Notes under the pieces: model-generated
Database searches by the model: none
What the model was told of the DNA's origin: nothing
Seen by the model: only the letters and a program-made list of their open reading frames with translations
Part shown: one piece after another, positions 1 to 14,167 of the stretch
How positions within the stretch are numbered: position 1 is the stretch's first letter
Layout of the letters: every line of letters begins with the position of its first letter
Program-made: the position numbers and the translations under genes
Assembly (NCBI RefSeq): GCF_905163445.1
Contig: NC_053184.1
Location: forward strand, 8,060,001 to 8,124,000
DNA length: 64,000 nt
Reading direction: 5' to 3'
Source of the DNA: Pararge aegeria
Lineage: Eukaryota; Arthropoda; Insecta; Lepidoptera; Nymphalidae

Positions 1-246
1 AGTAAATGGCCCGATCTCGGGCAGCGGACCTCTCCACAATGGCAACATTTGTATAACTGTGCCCTTTTAATAGAGATTTATTTTGTATTACAAAAAGGGT
101 TCGATATTAAATGTATTGGAGATTATAATCATCATATCAGTCATAGAGACCGTATGGTTTGCCAGAGGTATAAATTTATGAGGTGATAATAAAATTTTAA
201 AGATGTTGTTTCATAATTTTTTATACCACTACAATTTCTGGTGGTA

Positions 247-415
247 TGTGATGATGCATTCTAAGATGGTAGCGGGCTAATCTGTTTGGGAGTATGAATT
301 TTATATGATTAAACCTATACTACTCGCTTTCTATACAACATCGTACGAATAAAAAACAAATCGATTAGCGGGACGTCTTTGTCAGTAGGGTGGCACAAAC
401 CACGACCGAAGCCTT
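247..415 (-). mobile_element. SINE family D, fragment
   Basis: Matches the body of the 44.7-kb copy: gatgatgcattctaagatgg, tagcgggctaatctgtttgg and gggacgtctttgtcagtagg. The tRNA-like head is not present. Confidence 0.7.
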
Positions 416-1292
416 TACAAACCAGATGGTAGGACTAGTTAAATTGTTGTATGCATATTTATTATGCCCTTTCTAGATTATTGCTAGTGTATTAGAAATG
501 CTATTAGCGACAGAAGTTATCACGTGTAATCATTTTATACGCCATATTAGATAGGTAGGTAAGTACTATATACATTAAAACATAATAGGGTGGTACACAT
601 CAGTGTCGTAATTACAATAGAAGTTAAACGTACGTTGTACGTAGGTGCTCTTTTATGGTTTATTTACGAAAATCCTTATACATTTGGCGAAACGTAAAAA
701 GGAAAGTAATGCTGTAGACATTTGTTTAATCATATAACAGCACTTCTAACTTCAAACTTCACTGACTGATCTTACTTGCGTTTGATTTTGTTTTTTCCAA
801 ATGTTTTACCTAATATTTCATTTTAAAAATGTACTCTTTGTCACTCTTTAATGTAGAGATGTTCAAGCGGGTTAATAGTTAAAAATAGTAGAAGTCCAGC
901 ATTATTACTTGCAAATTGTATGTAGCAATGATGCTTTCGTGTTTCCTTCTTCAAATACCCGATTATGGTTTGTTAAGCCACTCGTGCATGTCGAATATAA
1001 CGTGTCGTTAGTAACTTGTAGCATGTCACAATATGCCATGATTTTGTGGCACTTGTCTAACATGCAATTCTGTGGTATGTTCACGTAATTTAAAACTCAA
1101 CTGGAGTTATATGCTTAAGAGTTCGCTAATAAATATTTAAAAAAAATTACTTTGCATAAATGCTGCAAAACTTTCAATTATTTTCATAACGCATCAAAGG
1201 TAGTATAATAAAAATTAACAGCTCTTACTATTTGTGAGGAGTTTCGAGGTCAAGTTTACGCGTGTTTGTGTGTGCGTGTGAACGAAGAGTAT

Positions 1293-1397
1293 AATAAATA
1301 AATAAATATACTACGACAATACACACATCGCCACCTAGCCCCAAAGTAAGCGTAGCTTGTGTTAAGGGTACAAAGAGGACTGATGAATATTTTTATT
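1293..1397 (-). mobile_element. SINE family A, tail-proximal fragment
   Basis: Matches the (AAAT)n tail and the first ~100 bp of the family A body (ctacgacaatacacacatcg, then agccccaaagtaagcgtagc). The tRNA head is missing, as expected for a 5'-truncated copy. Confidence 0.75.
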
Positions 1398-2149
1398 TTC
1401 TTTTTATTTTTAAGTATGTAGAAGATTGCTTTCATATTATCTAGGACCATAACTTTTTTAGTATGTTTATAATAAAGTATTGACAGATCAAGATGTGCTG
1501 GTTTTTTCACACAGCTATGGTATTGAAACTTCTGTTATATCTTATCGGTTTTAGTATGTACTCCTTTTCCTAATAACATTGTATAGAATAAAAATATAAC
1601 AATATCAAACTTCTTTTATTTTAATTTAAGTTTAGAATGGGAGATAGATTTACATCATAAATTCAGTGTCACTCTCGCAACTATGATGAAACTTTTAATC
1701 CTTCCAGGTTGTGCTTAGCCTTAAAATAATAATCATTCGTTTTTAACGAAGAAATTATTGCGAACACTATATTATATTCCACGAACTAAATAAACAGGTA
1801 ATATTTATTCTTTTAAAGCTATTTGAATGTAAATCTTTTTGGAGCGAAATTTGGGTACTGTGTGGACGTTGTTTTCTATTAGAATTGTATTCAATATTGA
1901 GTTCCGTTGGCGCAGAAAATGGCTGCGGGACGCGTGAGCGGCCTTTAAGCTTGCCGTATACCTCCCCCGAATTATTTTGCATTCGTAAATTACTCTATTG
2001 AACTATTAAATGTAACACTAAATACGTTTTTTAATGAATATACCAGTAGGTAGGTACTTTTTTTTGCCGTATTGTTTTTGTTGTAAATAAAATTTAATAA
2101 TAATTAATTTTGTTTTGACGCCCAGTAGAGTGCGTAAGCCTTTAGAGGT

Positions 2150-2285
2150 AAGTTCCGGGTTAGTCCAATCCGATCTGGGCTGGTGGAAGGTTTCAACCGT
2201 GGCCAGGTTTTAGTAGTACTGCTGATGTAGAACTGCCGCCAAGCTGCATTGTCAATTTGCCAAGCAGTTTTAACTTTAAAACACA
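2150..2285 (+). mobile_element. SINE family D, degraded fragment
   Basis: gatctgggctggtggaaggt, tcaaccgtggccaggttt and gaactgccgccaagctg match the reverse complement of the family D body. The 60-codon ORF over it is not a gene. Confidence 0.5.
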
Positions 2286-2370
2286 ATTATAACTGTCCTT
2301 TCGGGGAAGACGTACAAACAGGTAATTAACAGTTCCAGTAAAATGCCGCTTAGGAACCGAATAGTGGTAT

Positions 2371-2575
2371 ATTCAAATTCAAATTCAAATTCAAATTCAA
2401 AAATGTTTTATTAATGTAGACCTTATTACAGGCACTTATGAAGCGTTCATACATACACTAGGAGGGTTCCAAACGCAGCCTGGTATAAGAAGAGCCCACA
2501 ATAAACTTTGCCAGGTTTTTTTTTGTTTTCAGCATCTCATAGCCTAGTATAGGTGCAATGGACCGGCAAACTCCT
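2371..2575 (-). mobile_element. LINE 3' UTR fragment with hexanucleotide tail
   Basis: On the minus strand it ends in (TTGAAT)n, five perfect units at 2371-2400. It contains gtagaccttattacaggcac and ggagggttccaaacgcagcc, which match the reverse complement of the 24.1-kb LINE end. Confidence 0.65.
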
Positions 2576-2781
2576 TTCAGGTTAAAATATACCAATTGAG
2601 CTTAAATTTTCTACAGTCATATTCTGTAACTAGATCTATCTGACAATATTACCTACCCTTTTAAGTAGTTTTGAATGAATTAGCACAGTAAAAGTCTCGA
2701 ACTTTCGAAGTTCTCTATAAAGCTAAAAGCGAAGGGAATAACATAATAAGGGGTGCTTGTCCCTCACAAATAGTTAGATTA

Positions 2782-2840
2782 TATAAATAAGGCGCTCGGA
2801 ACAGTTTAGACGATAGCGATCTGCGGCCGGCCGGTCGGAT
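2782..2840 (+). promoter_or_regulatory. weak core-promoter candidate
   Basis: TATAAATA at 2782-2789 is followed by a GC-rich pocket with ggccggccggtcgg at 2825-2838. The spacing to an initiator is not convincing. No exon with a good donor could be attached, so this is only a candidate for a distal 5' exon. Confidence 0.2.
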
Positions 2841-3124
2841 GAGACCGTCTCAACTCAAATTGAGTCGGGTTTACATAGATTTTTTTCTTATTACTGGTGT
2901 TCTACGCACTTGTAGCCTCTCAACCCTTTCACGTCAGTTTTCTGTGGATATTTTCGTGATACAAAATATATTTTACTTTAGAATAATATTCGCCTATGCA
3001 AATCGGAATATTATAGAATCAAGAACGGGTTCTCCGGTTCCTATGAGATCCTGGTTACTTAAATAGTTTGATTGTTTGAAAGAATGGTGTCTCTTTATGT
3101 TATTTTGGTTGCTTCTTATTCTTA

Positions 3125-3252
3125 TTTCATCGTATCAACTCACTACAGGGCACGGGTATTATCCCACAATGAGAAAGAGAAGAGAGAGAATGAAGGTCGT
3201 AGTAGCGTAGGCAAGCTGGCCCAGTGCGCATTGGTATTTTTATTTACTGGCT
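3125..3252 (-). mobile_element. SINE family B, 3' fragment
   Basis: Carries the family B 3' part in reverse (cactacagggcacgggtatt, tcccacaatgagaaagagaa, ggcccagtgcgcattggtat). It is truncated before the tRNA head. The ORF at 3072-3254 is this fragment. Confidence 0.65.
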
Positions 3253-4020
3253 GAAAAATAATTAAATATATGCCATTTAATTTTTAACAAAGTTGTAAGA
3301 TTATTTTGAATGGAAACTCTAATGATATATTTGCCTCCAAAACTTAACGAAGTTTATATTAATAATTATTAATAAAATTCGAATATTCCGAAACCGACGC
3401 GTTTCAGCATATCCAAATTATTCCGGTGAACTTTTCGTCTGGATATTGAATAAATAGTATTAAAAGATCAATCTGTACTGGTTTTTTGTTTATACGCATA
3501 TGAAGTTCACAATATTTTCTCGTTGTTTTTATAATAATCATTTATAAATAAAATGGTGGTTGTGTCAAGTATGTCTTGCGGTTTGGTTGTCGTAACGCGA
3601 TATTTTGAGACGGTTCACCGCCCACGAACGAGCTGGCTAAAGTTACGTCTCTATCCAGTTTACTGATACGTTACAAATTGAGCCGTCGACACTCGATATG
3701 TATATTGGCCCGTTGATTTATTTCAATTGATTTTTCACTGCGTTCTTGATAATTAAATTACCAGACACGGAGTATTGTTAACACAGCGATACATTCGCTT
3801 CGTAGCGTTATACGCTGATGTTTTATTGTAGTGGGTTTAATCGATTACAGTTTTAACGGAATGTATATTACGATTGTATTATTAATACCAGAGAAATTAA
3901 TTCGAATACAATGTAATATGGAATATAATGCATTAATTTATGTTAAGGAATGTTTTTGATTTGCAGTGTTTGCAATCAAAAAAGTATCGTTTCTTTTATA
4001 GGTTCTTTTTAATTTCTATT

Positions 4021-4135
4021 TCTGAACGAAATCCATGCAAAATAAAGTGGATTGGTTTCTTAGTTAGGACGTAAAGGGAAAACAAACAAACAAACTTTCA
4101 CACTGATAATATTGGTAAGGATAAGCCTAGTAGCA
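4021..4135 (+). mobile_element. retroelement 3' fragment, same family as 44.0 kb
   Basis: gtggattggtttcttagtta and ggacgtaaagggaaaacaaa match the end of the 44-kb fragment. It ends in AAAC repeats and acactgataatattggtaag. Confidence 0.45.
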
Positions 4136-7100
4136 GATTGTGCTTAGCCACGCCTTAGCTAGGCAAACCAAAAAGCACGGGTGCGCGGGCGATGCAACGC
4201 GGTGAGTCGTGAATTATCAAAAGACGTACATGATGTCCAACCATTTCATTAGTTTCTGGTGAAGATTTATTCAAAATAAGCTGTACATCAAAAAATGATC
4301 CAGTATTATTCGATTTAGTTCCTCCCTACTTTCAGATTGCGAGGCAAGGTCAGGAAGATTCTGCACTGTAGCCTAGTTGATATCCCCTACAACGCGCTCT
4401 TCTTCTACCTTGTTCAAATATGCACCGCAGAGATCAGAAATTCCTCTCCAGTTTCCAGTTTCCTATCCTCACCTATAAACTTTTATTCAAGAGTGAGTGA
4501 AGAGTGAGTTTATCTTACAGGCAAGTCTATTACTTAATCCCTTACCGTATTTTGAGTCAAGAGTATAAGAAAGTTTTCTTTTTAATTATGACATAATTTT
4601 TGTACTCTCTAACGCAAGAGACAGCTACCGCGGCACCCCCGACTTAGGTACAAGGCCCAACGGTGTTTTTAGTGGTCAAGAGTAGTTATGTACCTCTTGG
4701 ATACAATTATAGAAACATTTTTATTTGTTATTTTATTTCCTAATTAAATTATAAGTCCTTGAATCTCTTTGGTATTATGCCAGACTTATATGCGGTAATT
4801 ATAAATAGTCTCTTCAAAATACTCGTACCCAATAATTATACATTCATATTAGGCTCTCGCGGCTTAAGAAATAGGTTCCGTATTTTGAAAAATATCCACA
4901 TTTGTTATTTTGTTTTTGTAATTCTTCATCATTGAGACTCGCGTAACCTACCTTCGAGGCGTTTTTAAGTTTTTAAATAGTACCGTATTAGTATTTAAGA
5001 GTATTTTAAAAGTTCAAGCGAATAACGCTTTTTATTTTTCTCGAGAACAAACATAAAGTTTACCGGCGACAATTATGTCAAACGAGCGCCGTATTGAGCA
5101 TCCCTTTTATTTCAGAGCCCTTTTAAGGGTTAGGTCCCGTAATACAGACGTTCAGACAAAAATCTCGACGGAGAAAATAAGAATTGCAATCTTTTAACGA
5201 AATCAAACAAATAGCCCGAGCTTGTGCAGTGACCAATTCAAATTGTAGGAACACTCGGGACTCGTGGCGGGATGGAATCCAATCAGCAAAACTAGTTTCA
5301 CTGATGCCTATCGCTAGTTTCACATTCTAAGATTTGTTTCTTGAGATTAAATCAAAGGCGAATTACAGTAGCGGCGAAAAAGAAATATGGCGAGTCCGGC
5401 CCCGCTCTAGGGCGGGGGTGTGCTGAAATTGCTTTTCAATCCCTCGGACTTTGGACTTGTAAAGAAGTTATTACCTTCCGAGGAGATAGCGGCGGGTCCG
5501 GCGATACGGATATATGTCTTTTTCATATGTAATATTCCTTTTTCGCGTTTTATTAATGGAAAATGTTTCGTGGGACAGTCGGCCGGCTCTCGCCTCTGAT
5601 ATTAAAAAGCCGCACATCAGTGTGGCTTCTTTTATTAGATAGTCGTAAAGAAGTTTATGTTTTTTGTACGGGCTTGTTGTATCACGCGTAATAGGGTTAT
5701 AATTTTCATTTAGTGTCATTGGGTCATTATTGCTGCTAATTCGGTACAAGTACATAACTAGGTAATACTGACATATCTAATATAAAAATAGTGATTAACT
5801 TTTCACAAGGAATGTAGTGAATATGAGGGTACATATACTTTAAACCTACCTAGATTAACCAAAATATTTTTTTCATGATTCATCATCATCAACAGTTCTA
5901 TAACAGTTCGCTGCTGGACTTATGGGCCCTTTCAACGGGAGGGTTTGCCCATTATCATAACGGTTGTTTTCCTATTTATCTTTAAAACTACTTAAATGTC
6001 TATATCATCAAATTATCAATAAAAGTACTCAAATGCTTGTGTGATAAGTATCAGTGGTCTGTCCTGCTTTTAAAAAATATGGGAAATCTTAAATCATCAA
6101 TGCATTTTATTCTATTTTTGAAATTATTTAACTTATATTACGGAAATTGACCGAATTTTGTATGTTGTGGTGACTAGATATGTTGCACATATTCATACAA
6201 ATAAATTAATTTCATTTAATTTCTTATCTCACTAAGATAAAGACTGAGTCGGTAAATCCCCATGAAATACATTATAATTAATTACATAGATAAATATCGT
6301 GATTCATACCAAATTCACTGGTGTTGTAGTATAAAATTTAAAACACAATAATATTATTATTTTGTTTGAACAGCAGCGTGCAATATTATACCGTAATTAT
6401 ACACCAATGTAAGCTACCTCAGCAACAGCTGTCACAAACACCACTAATGAATAAATAATCCAAACAAACAGATAACAAGAGATGCCAATTAAACAATACA
6501 CTAATTAATTACAAACATTGGTGTAGTGGACCTAATTAGAGTAGGTATCATTATTTAACGGACAGTGCGCGCGGTGTACCGTAACAATGCAAAGTTTATA
6601 ATAGAGTATACATCGATAACACTGTTTTAGCATAAGACTAACTAATATTTTATTAATACAGTTTGATATATTTACCTTAATGACATTAACGCCTAAATTC
6701 TCCCTAGCTAATAAAAAACGCAGGATTTCCACGTAAAACCATTTGAGCAATGTGCTAAAATCCTAGTGTCTAAAACGACGAAACAATGTATCATTACAAA
6801 AATTCAACAAAAACAACAAAAAAAAGGAGGAAATAAAAAAAAATGGTTATGCTGATAGCATCTAGAATTCTGGAACGAAAAAAATAACAAAAAGGGCAGC
6901 TACTAGACTAAACATGCAGCTAGTAGGGTAATCGTGGACAATTTTATCATACCTTTCCCAATTACGTGTACCTTCTTTGTCATTAGGTATAAGCATAAAG
7001 ACATTGAACCGATGGGCCCCTTTAATTGAGACTTTGAATTCAAAAGGTTTCTCAGTGAACGAAATACCGAGAAATTAGCAATGCAATCAACACACTTTCT

Positions 7101-7455
7101 ATTTTATGACAATTTTTGGGAAAACTTTGCTTCACCTATATAAATTAACCAGCTGTGTCTCGCGATTTCAGCCCCAAAAATAAAACAGTGAAAAATATCT
7201 TATTGCAAACTGGTTTTTATCTCAAAAATTAGAAATATGTTATTATTGCGGGATATTAAGATTTTGAGATCAGCGCGGTCAAGCATTTAGCTTTACTTAT
7301 TTTAATTTTAGGGTCAGTTTACTTTTACAGTTAGGTTACATCTACTACTACTATATTATACTTAGTAAAACTTATTAAGTAACCTGCATATTAGGTCAAC
7401 ATCACAATTACCATAGGGTATCCACTGTTTCCTTTTGTAGAGACCACACAGTTGA

Positions 7456-7659
7456 CAGTGGCGTGCATAGAGGGTATGCACAGGGTATGCAGATGATACA
7501 AAATTAAGAAAAACTCCAGTACGAGTTAGAAATACTTAATGGTAGGCTTTTTATAACTCTTACAACGCATATCCTTAAGTTTTTTATAACTCTTACGGGA
7601 GATTTTTTTTATTTTATATAATCTGCATACCCTGTGCATACCCTCTGTGCACGCCACTG
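7456..7659. mobile_element. hAT-type MITE, 204 bp, intact
   Basis: Ends are 39-bp terminal inverted repeats with one mismatch, starting CAGTGGCGTGCA. The flanks are a perfect 8-bp target duplication ACAGTTGA (7448-7455 and 7660-7667). An 8-bp duplication with CAG..CTG ends is the hAT signature. There is no coding capacity, so the element is non-autonomous. Two similar elements are at 26.8 and 38.9 kb. Confidence 0.9.
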
Positions 7660-10600
7660 ACAGTTGAGACCTTCGGCCCCAATGTTAATAGGTCCTCAGA
7701 GCTAGATGGAAAATGGATAATGCAAGCGCTTCGACCATTTTAAATTTTGCTTTACAAATCATTTAGCTATGTCATTTTCCTTGTTATGTGACCTTTATTA
7801 TTAAAGCAATCATAGATAAAAATTATAATACTCACGTAAAGACAACAGACATTTTTTTCAATTTGATTTATTTATTATTAAATTCATTTTAATTTTGTTT
7901 TTCACAAAAAGTATTGAAAATATTATTTTATATAAAGGTTTCCGGCCATTATATCAGAGTTGTCATTCTTTCCGAATAAAAAAAATCAAAAAAAAATTAC
8001 ATTAAAGGATTGTGTCTAGGGGAGGGTCCACTGTCTATTTTATTTGTGAGAGTTACCATAGTATCGGTGTCAGTTCCAGGTGCGTTTTCGTCACCCGCAG
8101 GAACAATGCGGGCAGCGGTGCGACTGATTATACCTGTCCGTCACCATTAATAGAATATTGTGCGTGATTCAAATTGAATTAGCCCACCGTTGTGGAATTA
8201 CCCGTGTATGTTTCGTATTGGTTTTGAATATTTAGTAGCCAATTTAGATCGTGTTGCTATTGTGATTTGGTAATAGAATACGCCCCGGAATGTTTTGTTC
8301 TGCCTCATTAATTTTGCAACATATTAATTCGAAATAGATTAAAAATTATGTATTCTCTTGAAAGTTGCATAAACTTTGACTGTAAAGGTGGCCATTAGCT
8401 CGCCGTAATTAATCGAATATTTGACTCCATATGTTTAGCTAGTTTGACATGGTCAAAAAATCCCGGCGTTGCACTAAAGCCAATAGTTCGCTCATCAATA
8501 CCTCCGTAATACTATTATAAATACGAAGTTTTTGTTACCTATGTTTGGCTTAACCAATGCACTAATTTTGAAGAAATATATAGCTTGTATCCTACTTACT
8601 ACTAATTTTTATGCTGAAAAGCGTCAGGATAATATTACCGGGGGAATTGAAAGAATATTTTTGTTTACCAATGCATGACTTCACATCTACACCGATCTTG
8701 ATTAATTTTGTGTAGATATAGCTTTCATCCTGGAGACGGACTTGGGATACATTTTATTTAAGAAAAGCTAAAGGTTCCTGGTATATTAAGAAAAATTAAA
8801 GGTGGTAAATACATGGGAGGCGCATTGGCAACCTAATGGATGTTATTCCTCAGATATGGTTTACGATTTAGTGATTTTACTTCAAATGATTCGCATACAT
8901 AATATGTATCCAACAAATCCTAAAATAAGTCAATTACTAGACATCGTTAAAATTGTAATCATTAAAACCTTTTTCAAATAATTGATTGTTCTATAAGCTA
9001 TAGCTAAGAGGGCTACATTATCGGTTAACTACACCGTACTTATCAAACTGAGAACCCATGCTTGTTGACTGAAGTACTAAAATGAAACTCTATATTATAT
9101 GTAAGGTCTCAAAGTGAAGCACGTGTAACAGAATACGGTTGTTAGACTAATTTAGAAGGAAGATCATCCACGTAATTAATCCACTTATCAGAAACCCGTC
9201 TTTGAAACTGGATGCTCAACTCCGGAACTTTAGTCTTCGGTACGGTACCCTATTATTCTATAACTTGAGACTGCGTTTAAAGTCAATTAGCTTTGAAGTT
9301 TTGTTTTTAAACTAGGCGGAATTATTTACATTTATTAATTTCCATTAACTAGTAACAGTTTTAGTTGAATAAGCCTATAATAACCCTGTTCAATTTTCAA
9401 AAGGTAAGAACTAAGACTGGAAGAGAACGCTTCTCGAAATTAAGTTTTGCCTTTTTTCATGTATTTTTGATGAGAAACATCTGTTGGTGTTGTAAGGTGC
9501 GCCTTACGTTCCTTGACATCGACTACAACAACTGGCATGACGCTCTTGCCATCGTTCTCAACTCCCTCGTATGTGCGCACGCGTACACCACAGAAGACCG
9601 ACTGCATACATATTTTTATAATTAAATAAAAAAGATATATATTGATTTCTTTAACGGAACTGTATTTATTTCCAAAACATATAAATAACGTAACAACTTA
9701 TATTATTTATTATAAGACAAAATGGAAACAAATGTTAGACCGCACGTCTTACTTTCTAAACACATGATGATTCTCGCGATGAAGACCTCACGTCCCGTCT
9801 CACGTCGTCACGTCATGTCGATAATGAATTCGGATTTTATTGTTTAACTTTATTTTTTGTCGAGAGAAGAACTTTTATAGTAAAGTTTCTTAGGTGCATA
9901 CCAAGTCTTCCTACTTCTAGTGATTTTACATAGATTTTTACTCAACGCGAAATACATAAGTGTCAATTTTGATGACGAAGGTTCAAGAAAGAGATGAAAG
10001 CGCTTAAGTGTAGACATACCTTTACGAAATGATTTCAACATATTTATTTGTTTGATTCGTAATCTACAATAGCGTAACTAAATATGAACCGGAAATTTAA
10101 TTTTACGTATCCAATAACTACTAAATTAATATTGCATATCTACATTTCTCCGATTATTGCAGTCAGCTAATTAAAATAATTCATTAAGGTAAACAATTCG
10201 ATATTAAAGTTGCTACTGTAGGAATTTGTTTATATGTCTCGTTTAATTTTACTGCGTTAATAATTAAACGCATTTACATTTTAATTAAGAGCTAGGTGGC
10301 ATATTTTGAATTTTCATTGCATGAAGTCGTATATCGCACAAGTCGACCTTTTTGTGCGTTTTTTTTTGCTCGAGCGTCCTGTTTCCATTTAGAATTATTA
10401 TTTACTTTTTATACAATATAACACTTTATCTATATTATCTTCTATACATCTGTACACAGAAATTTAGAAAGCGTAATTAGCAAATTTTCTAGGGGATACA
10501 AAAAACAGCTCTCTTAATTTTATATAAAAATCGCATTGTAAACCAGTCTTTAACGTTAGAAATAAAGGTTTTTCTTACTGACTTATGTGTGTAAGTGTTT

Positions 10601-11029
10601 TTTGTGTGCTTGAAAATTTTGGTAATTTCACTTGCACTTGCGATATTTATAACAAAAGACTGTCAAACAATCAAACATATCCTTTTCTTTATCCCATTAG
10701 TTTACTTTTTTGACTTCAATTTTTTGGATTTTTTTCCTAGAATGATACCGTTTTTATCTAATATTTTTGTCCTACTTACAAAATGTTATCATAAAAACGA
10801 AAATGTTAAGTAAACTCAGAAAAATTTTATAATAGTGCGTTGATTTTCATGATAAATATATTGGAAAAAAAAATTTTACTTCTACACTAAGCGCAGTTTA
10901 AGGCCTAAATCAACAATATTATTGTTTTATATTACCAACAGAACGCGTAGCGGACGTACTGGAACGCAAAGTGATAAAATTAGAAATAACTGTGCAAGTT
11001 ACAGATATATTAAACCCTTACCCCCTATT

Positions 11030-11170
11030 TTGTACCCGGTGTCGTAACGGAACGATAAACCGCTTGGCACTACGTCTTGTTACTAGCCAAGGCCGGAGCT
11101 ACAATACCTGACCAGAGAAAATTCAGAAGTTAAATTTCGATATAACTGCCCTCGCTAGGTATCGAGTCCG
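11030..11170 (-). mobile_element. SINE family D, degraded fragment
   Basis: Blocks taacggaacgataaaccgct, tggcactacgtcttgttac and tgaccagagaaaattcagaa, followed by a decayed box B complement (aggtatcgagtccggtacct), align with the 44.7-kb copy. Confidence 0.55.
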
Positions 11171-12536
11171 GTACCTCTTAATTATAACATATCACCAGAG
11201 AGGTTGATATAGATAAAATAACTCTAAATCAACTAGATAATAGAGTATAAATATATAATGCCAAATTCATATCATAAGACGCAAACAATGCAGTATTATT
11301 GTCACTTGATGACCTATTGTGTTATCCCCCTAAAGTAGAACTTTAATTAAAAATGTACGAAACAATTTTCAAACATGTCTTCGATATCGAAAGTTTGCTT
11401 TCGATTTATGAAAAGGTATTAAATATAGATAGTCTTTGTGGCAATTTGAAGTTACTTGTTATTTCTGAAGAGCTTTATTTAATTGGCCTCTACACGGCCT
11501 TCTATTGTAGCACAAACGTTTTGGGGATTTACCCACAACTTGTAAAAGAGGCCGGAGTTTCTACAAGAGCCCCATCTGATTTTTCCTAAATAGGATTTTC
11601 GGATCGGCTCTTATAAAATTCAGGCTAAATTCAGACATCTTATTGTCATCTGGCTCTTTTATAATAGCACACTGGTCAAATAATTTTAGGCTTGAAATAT
11701 TTTACATGTTTATTAATATTAAAGTAATTTTATGTCGTTCAGTTTAGTTGGAAATAAAACATTTCAAAACGTAGAAAATTAGTTAAAAACTAGTCGGAAT
11801 AACCTCGATCTTTATTTTTATACTGTTGTTACTAGTTTTAGTCAGTAACGACCAATACTAGTTACTAAAATAGTAATGTAATAGTAATGATGAATTCATA
11901 TTTTAGAAGCAATTTTGTCAGTTTTGTAGATAAAATTGACTAACGTTACTTCAGTAAATTCAAAAGTTAGCCAACCGACTTTTTACTTCACTTAAGTTAG
12001 TCTGTTAGCTAACTTAAGCTTTTTGATAACTTTTGCACTAGTGCTAACCTAAAAAAATTAAGTTTATGACTATTTTCTTGTCTTTTACCGTAACAAAACT
12101 ACTGACAACTAAGAAAGTTTTTCCACTTAAAATAACGGATTCAATATTTTCTGGATTTACTTTGCGTGATGCCTTTTATTTTATAGGGTAGTCTTCCTTA
12201 TATTTCGAGCGCGGTGTTCATATTATTTAATAACCTCTCTCTTGTGAGAGATGCCAAATTGCAATGTGAATAGGCTCATGACAATGAAAGCGGCTGGACA
12301 TAGTATTGATTTGATACTGCTTAATTATACAACCACTTAACCGTGGGGCAGTGGTTGGATACATATGGGTATGGTAGTAAAGTAGAATTAAATTTTAATT
12401 ACAGCAAATCAAATTAATTTTGTAACTAATTGCGATCGAATATCGCTTAACATACCGCTATGGGGCTCGCGTTGCCATCGATTTAATCAAAGGTCATTGA
12501 TAGTCTGAGAGCCTGGGACAAAATAATTTCATTACA

Positions 12537-12574
12537 GACGTCTGAACAAGACGTCAGTCAGACGTCAAGACGTC
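12537..12574. promoter_or_regulatory. cluster of four GACGTC sites
   Basis: GACGTC occurs at 12537, 12550, 12561 and 12569 within 38 bp. GACGTC is the core of the ATF/CREB site, although none of the four is a full TGACGTCA. It may be a binding-site cluster or a short CpG-bearing minisatellite. Confidence 0.35.
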
Positions 12575-14167
12575 TTCTATTGAGTTATTCACCTTTGACA
12601 AAGTCATGATATAGTAAAGGGTAATTTAGTTACGGTGAAACAATATTATTTTAAGATGCGGGTGCATAGTTACTTAAGTTATATTGTAAACAGATTATTG
12701 TTTGGTAAATTTAGACTATTGTATTTTTCTGAAAGGTGGCTTATGTTACCTACGTAAGCAGTTAAAAAAACATAAAACTAAGTAAAGTTAACATTTAAAA
12801 TCTATGTTTTGATATTCCTTGGCATACATATTGTATGTCTTACCTGCTTTGAGCTTGGTGGGTTGGTGGCTCAATCAATGTAAAATGCAGATGAATTTAT
12901 GTATGCAGATATCATTTACCTTGTACGTGGAAAACACGTCTTAAAAATATTCTGTTAGTTAATTTAGTTTAATACTCTTTTTTGTTCTGTTTGTAAAACA
13001 TACTTTTCAATAAAAAGATCTTGTACATTGTAAGACAAGTAAGTAAAAACTGAGTATATATATATAAAATGATCAATAGGTGTAAATAATTGCGAAAATT
13101 TGGGATGAATTTTGCAGTGGGCTCTTTGCCTGTTATTGACGAACCGAACTCCAATACTGTGAGTGTTTGAGTTTTAATTATAATTATGCGGGATTGTCAT
13201 GGCCTGTTCAATTGGTTTAAGTGCCCATATAATGTTTGATTGTGGCCGTACTTGTGTTCTTGGAATTCAATTTAATCTAGAACTGATTTTAGGCATTTAG
13301 GTTCGACATCAATAGCATATTATAACAGTCCACTTCTGGGTAAAACGAGTGAAACGGAAGATTGTGGAAGTAGCACAGAGAACACTGCTGCCCGTTCTCA
13401 GATGTGGCAACTGTATTCTTCTTAATAGAAAAAAGTAATTTGAACGAAGCTCTAGAGTATTCTCTTAAGAATAAGCCATCTGGCCACCAGTAGCAAATAA
13501 ATTAAGCTAATTTCGATTTTATCGAAAAATCTATTAACTATGTGCTTGAGAAGAGTGCTTAAAGTCATTTCGTTTATTGATTTTAAATGTTTATTACATT
13601 TCGTCAGTGAAGTTCTAACAGCGCAAATCATTTTTAGAGGATTTTAACATCTTAATGCCACTTTACGAGTAGCTAGATAATTTTTTATTATTTTTGGAAA
13701 TATACATGAGTTTATTACTTCCCTGTAAAGTACACTTTTTTGATATACGCACTGTTAGTACTTTACTGACGATTTGTGAAGTGACCACAAAGGTATTCGG
13801 TTCATTTAATTAGAATATTCAGAGACCTACATGTAGACTAAGCAAGGACAGTTGGACAGACAACAATTGCATTAGTTAGAGATCCGGGGTAATTAGTAGC
13901 GTCATGTTATGCGCTCAATTAATCAGTCACTATTCCATCATTTACATAATCCGTAAGCCTTGGACGGTGGCTCTAAAGTAAAGACAAACTGGTGGTCGCC
14001 TGTGACTCACCCCCAGTTACTGAAAGGCTGATCAAGTTAATGGTTAACGCAAACAGCTGTGAAAGTCATCTGAGTGTGGAAACTACAAAGGACCTACTAC
14101 GGATACTAACTAAAAACAAACAGTGTATAAAATAATGTCCTTCTACAAATTACTAGTTCTTTAGTAT

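Larger units (their letters stand above)
416..7447. other. non-coding AT-rich stretch
   Basis: Apart from the SINE and LINE fragments listed separately, I see only AT-rich DNA. The ORFs (for example 5471-5755, 5341-5532, 6532-6750) have no domain, no splice context and random-looking composition. Confidence 0.6.
7668..14167. other. non-coding AT-rich stretch
   Basis: No supported gene. It holds a degraded SINE at 11.0 kb, a GACGTC cluster at 12.54 kb, and an 11.75-12.05 kb segment rich in short acTAGTta-type words. The 8.5-8.75 kb part has weak retroelement-like phrases (tagctttcatcctggagacg). ORFs at 9365, 10595 and 11353 have no domain. Confidence 0.6.

Noticed and set aside
11720..12060. 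Segment rich in actagt and ttagtaac words
   Set aside because: No clear unit, period or inverted ends; probably low-complexity sequence.
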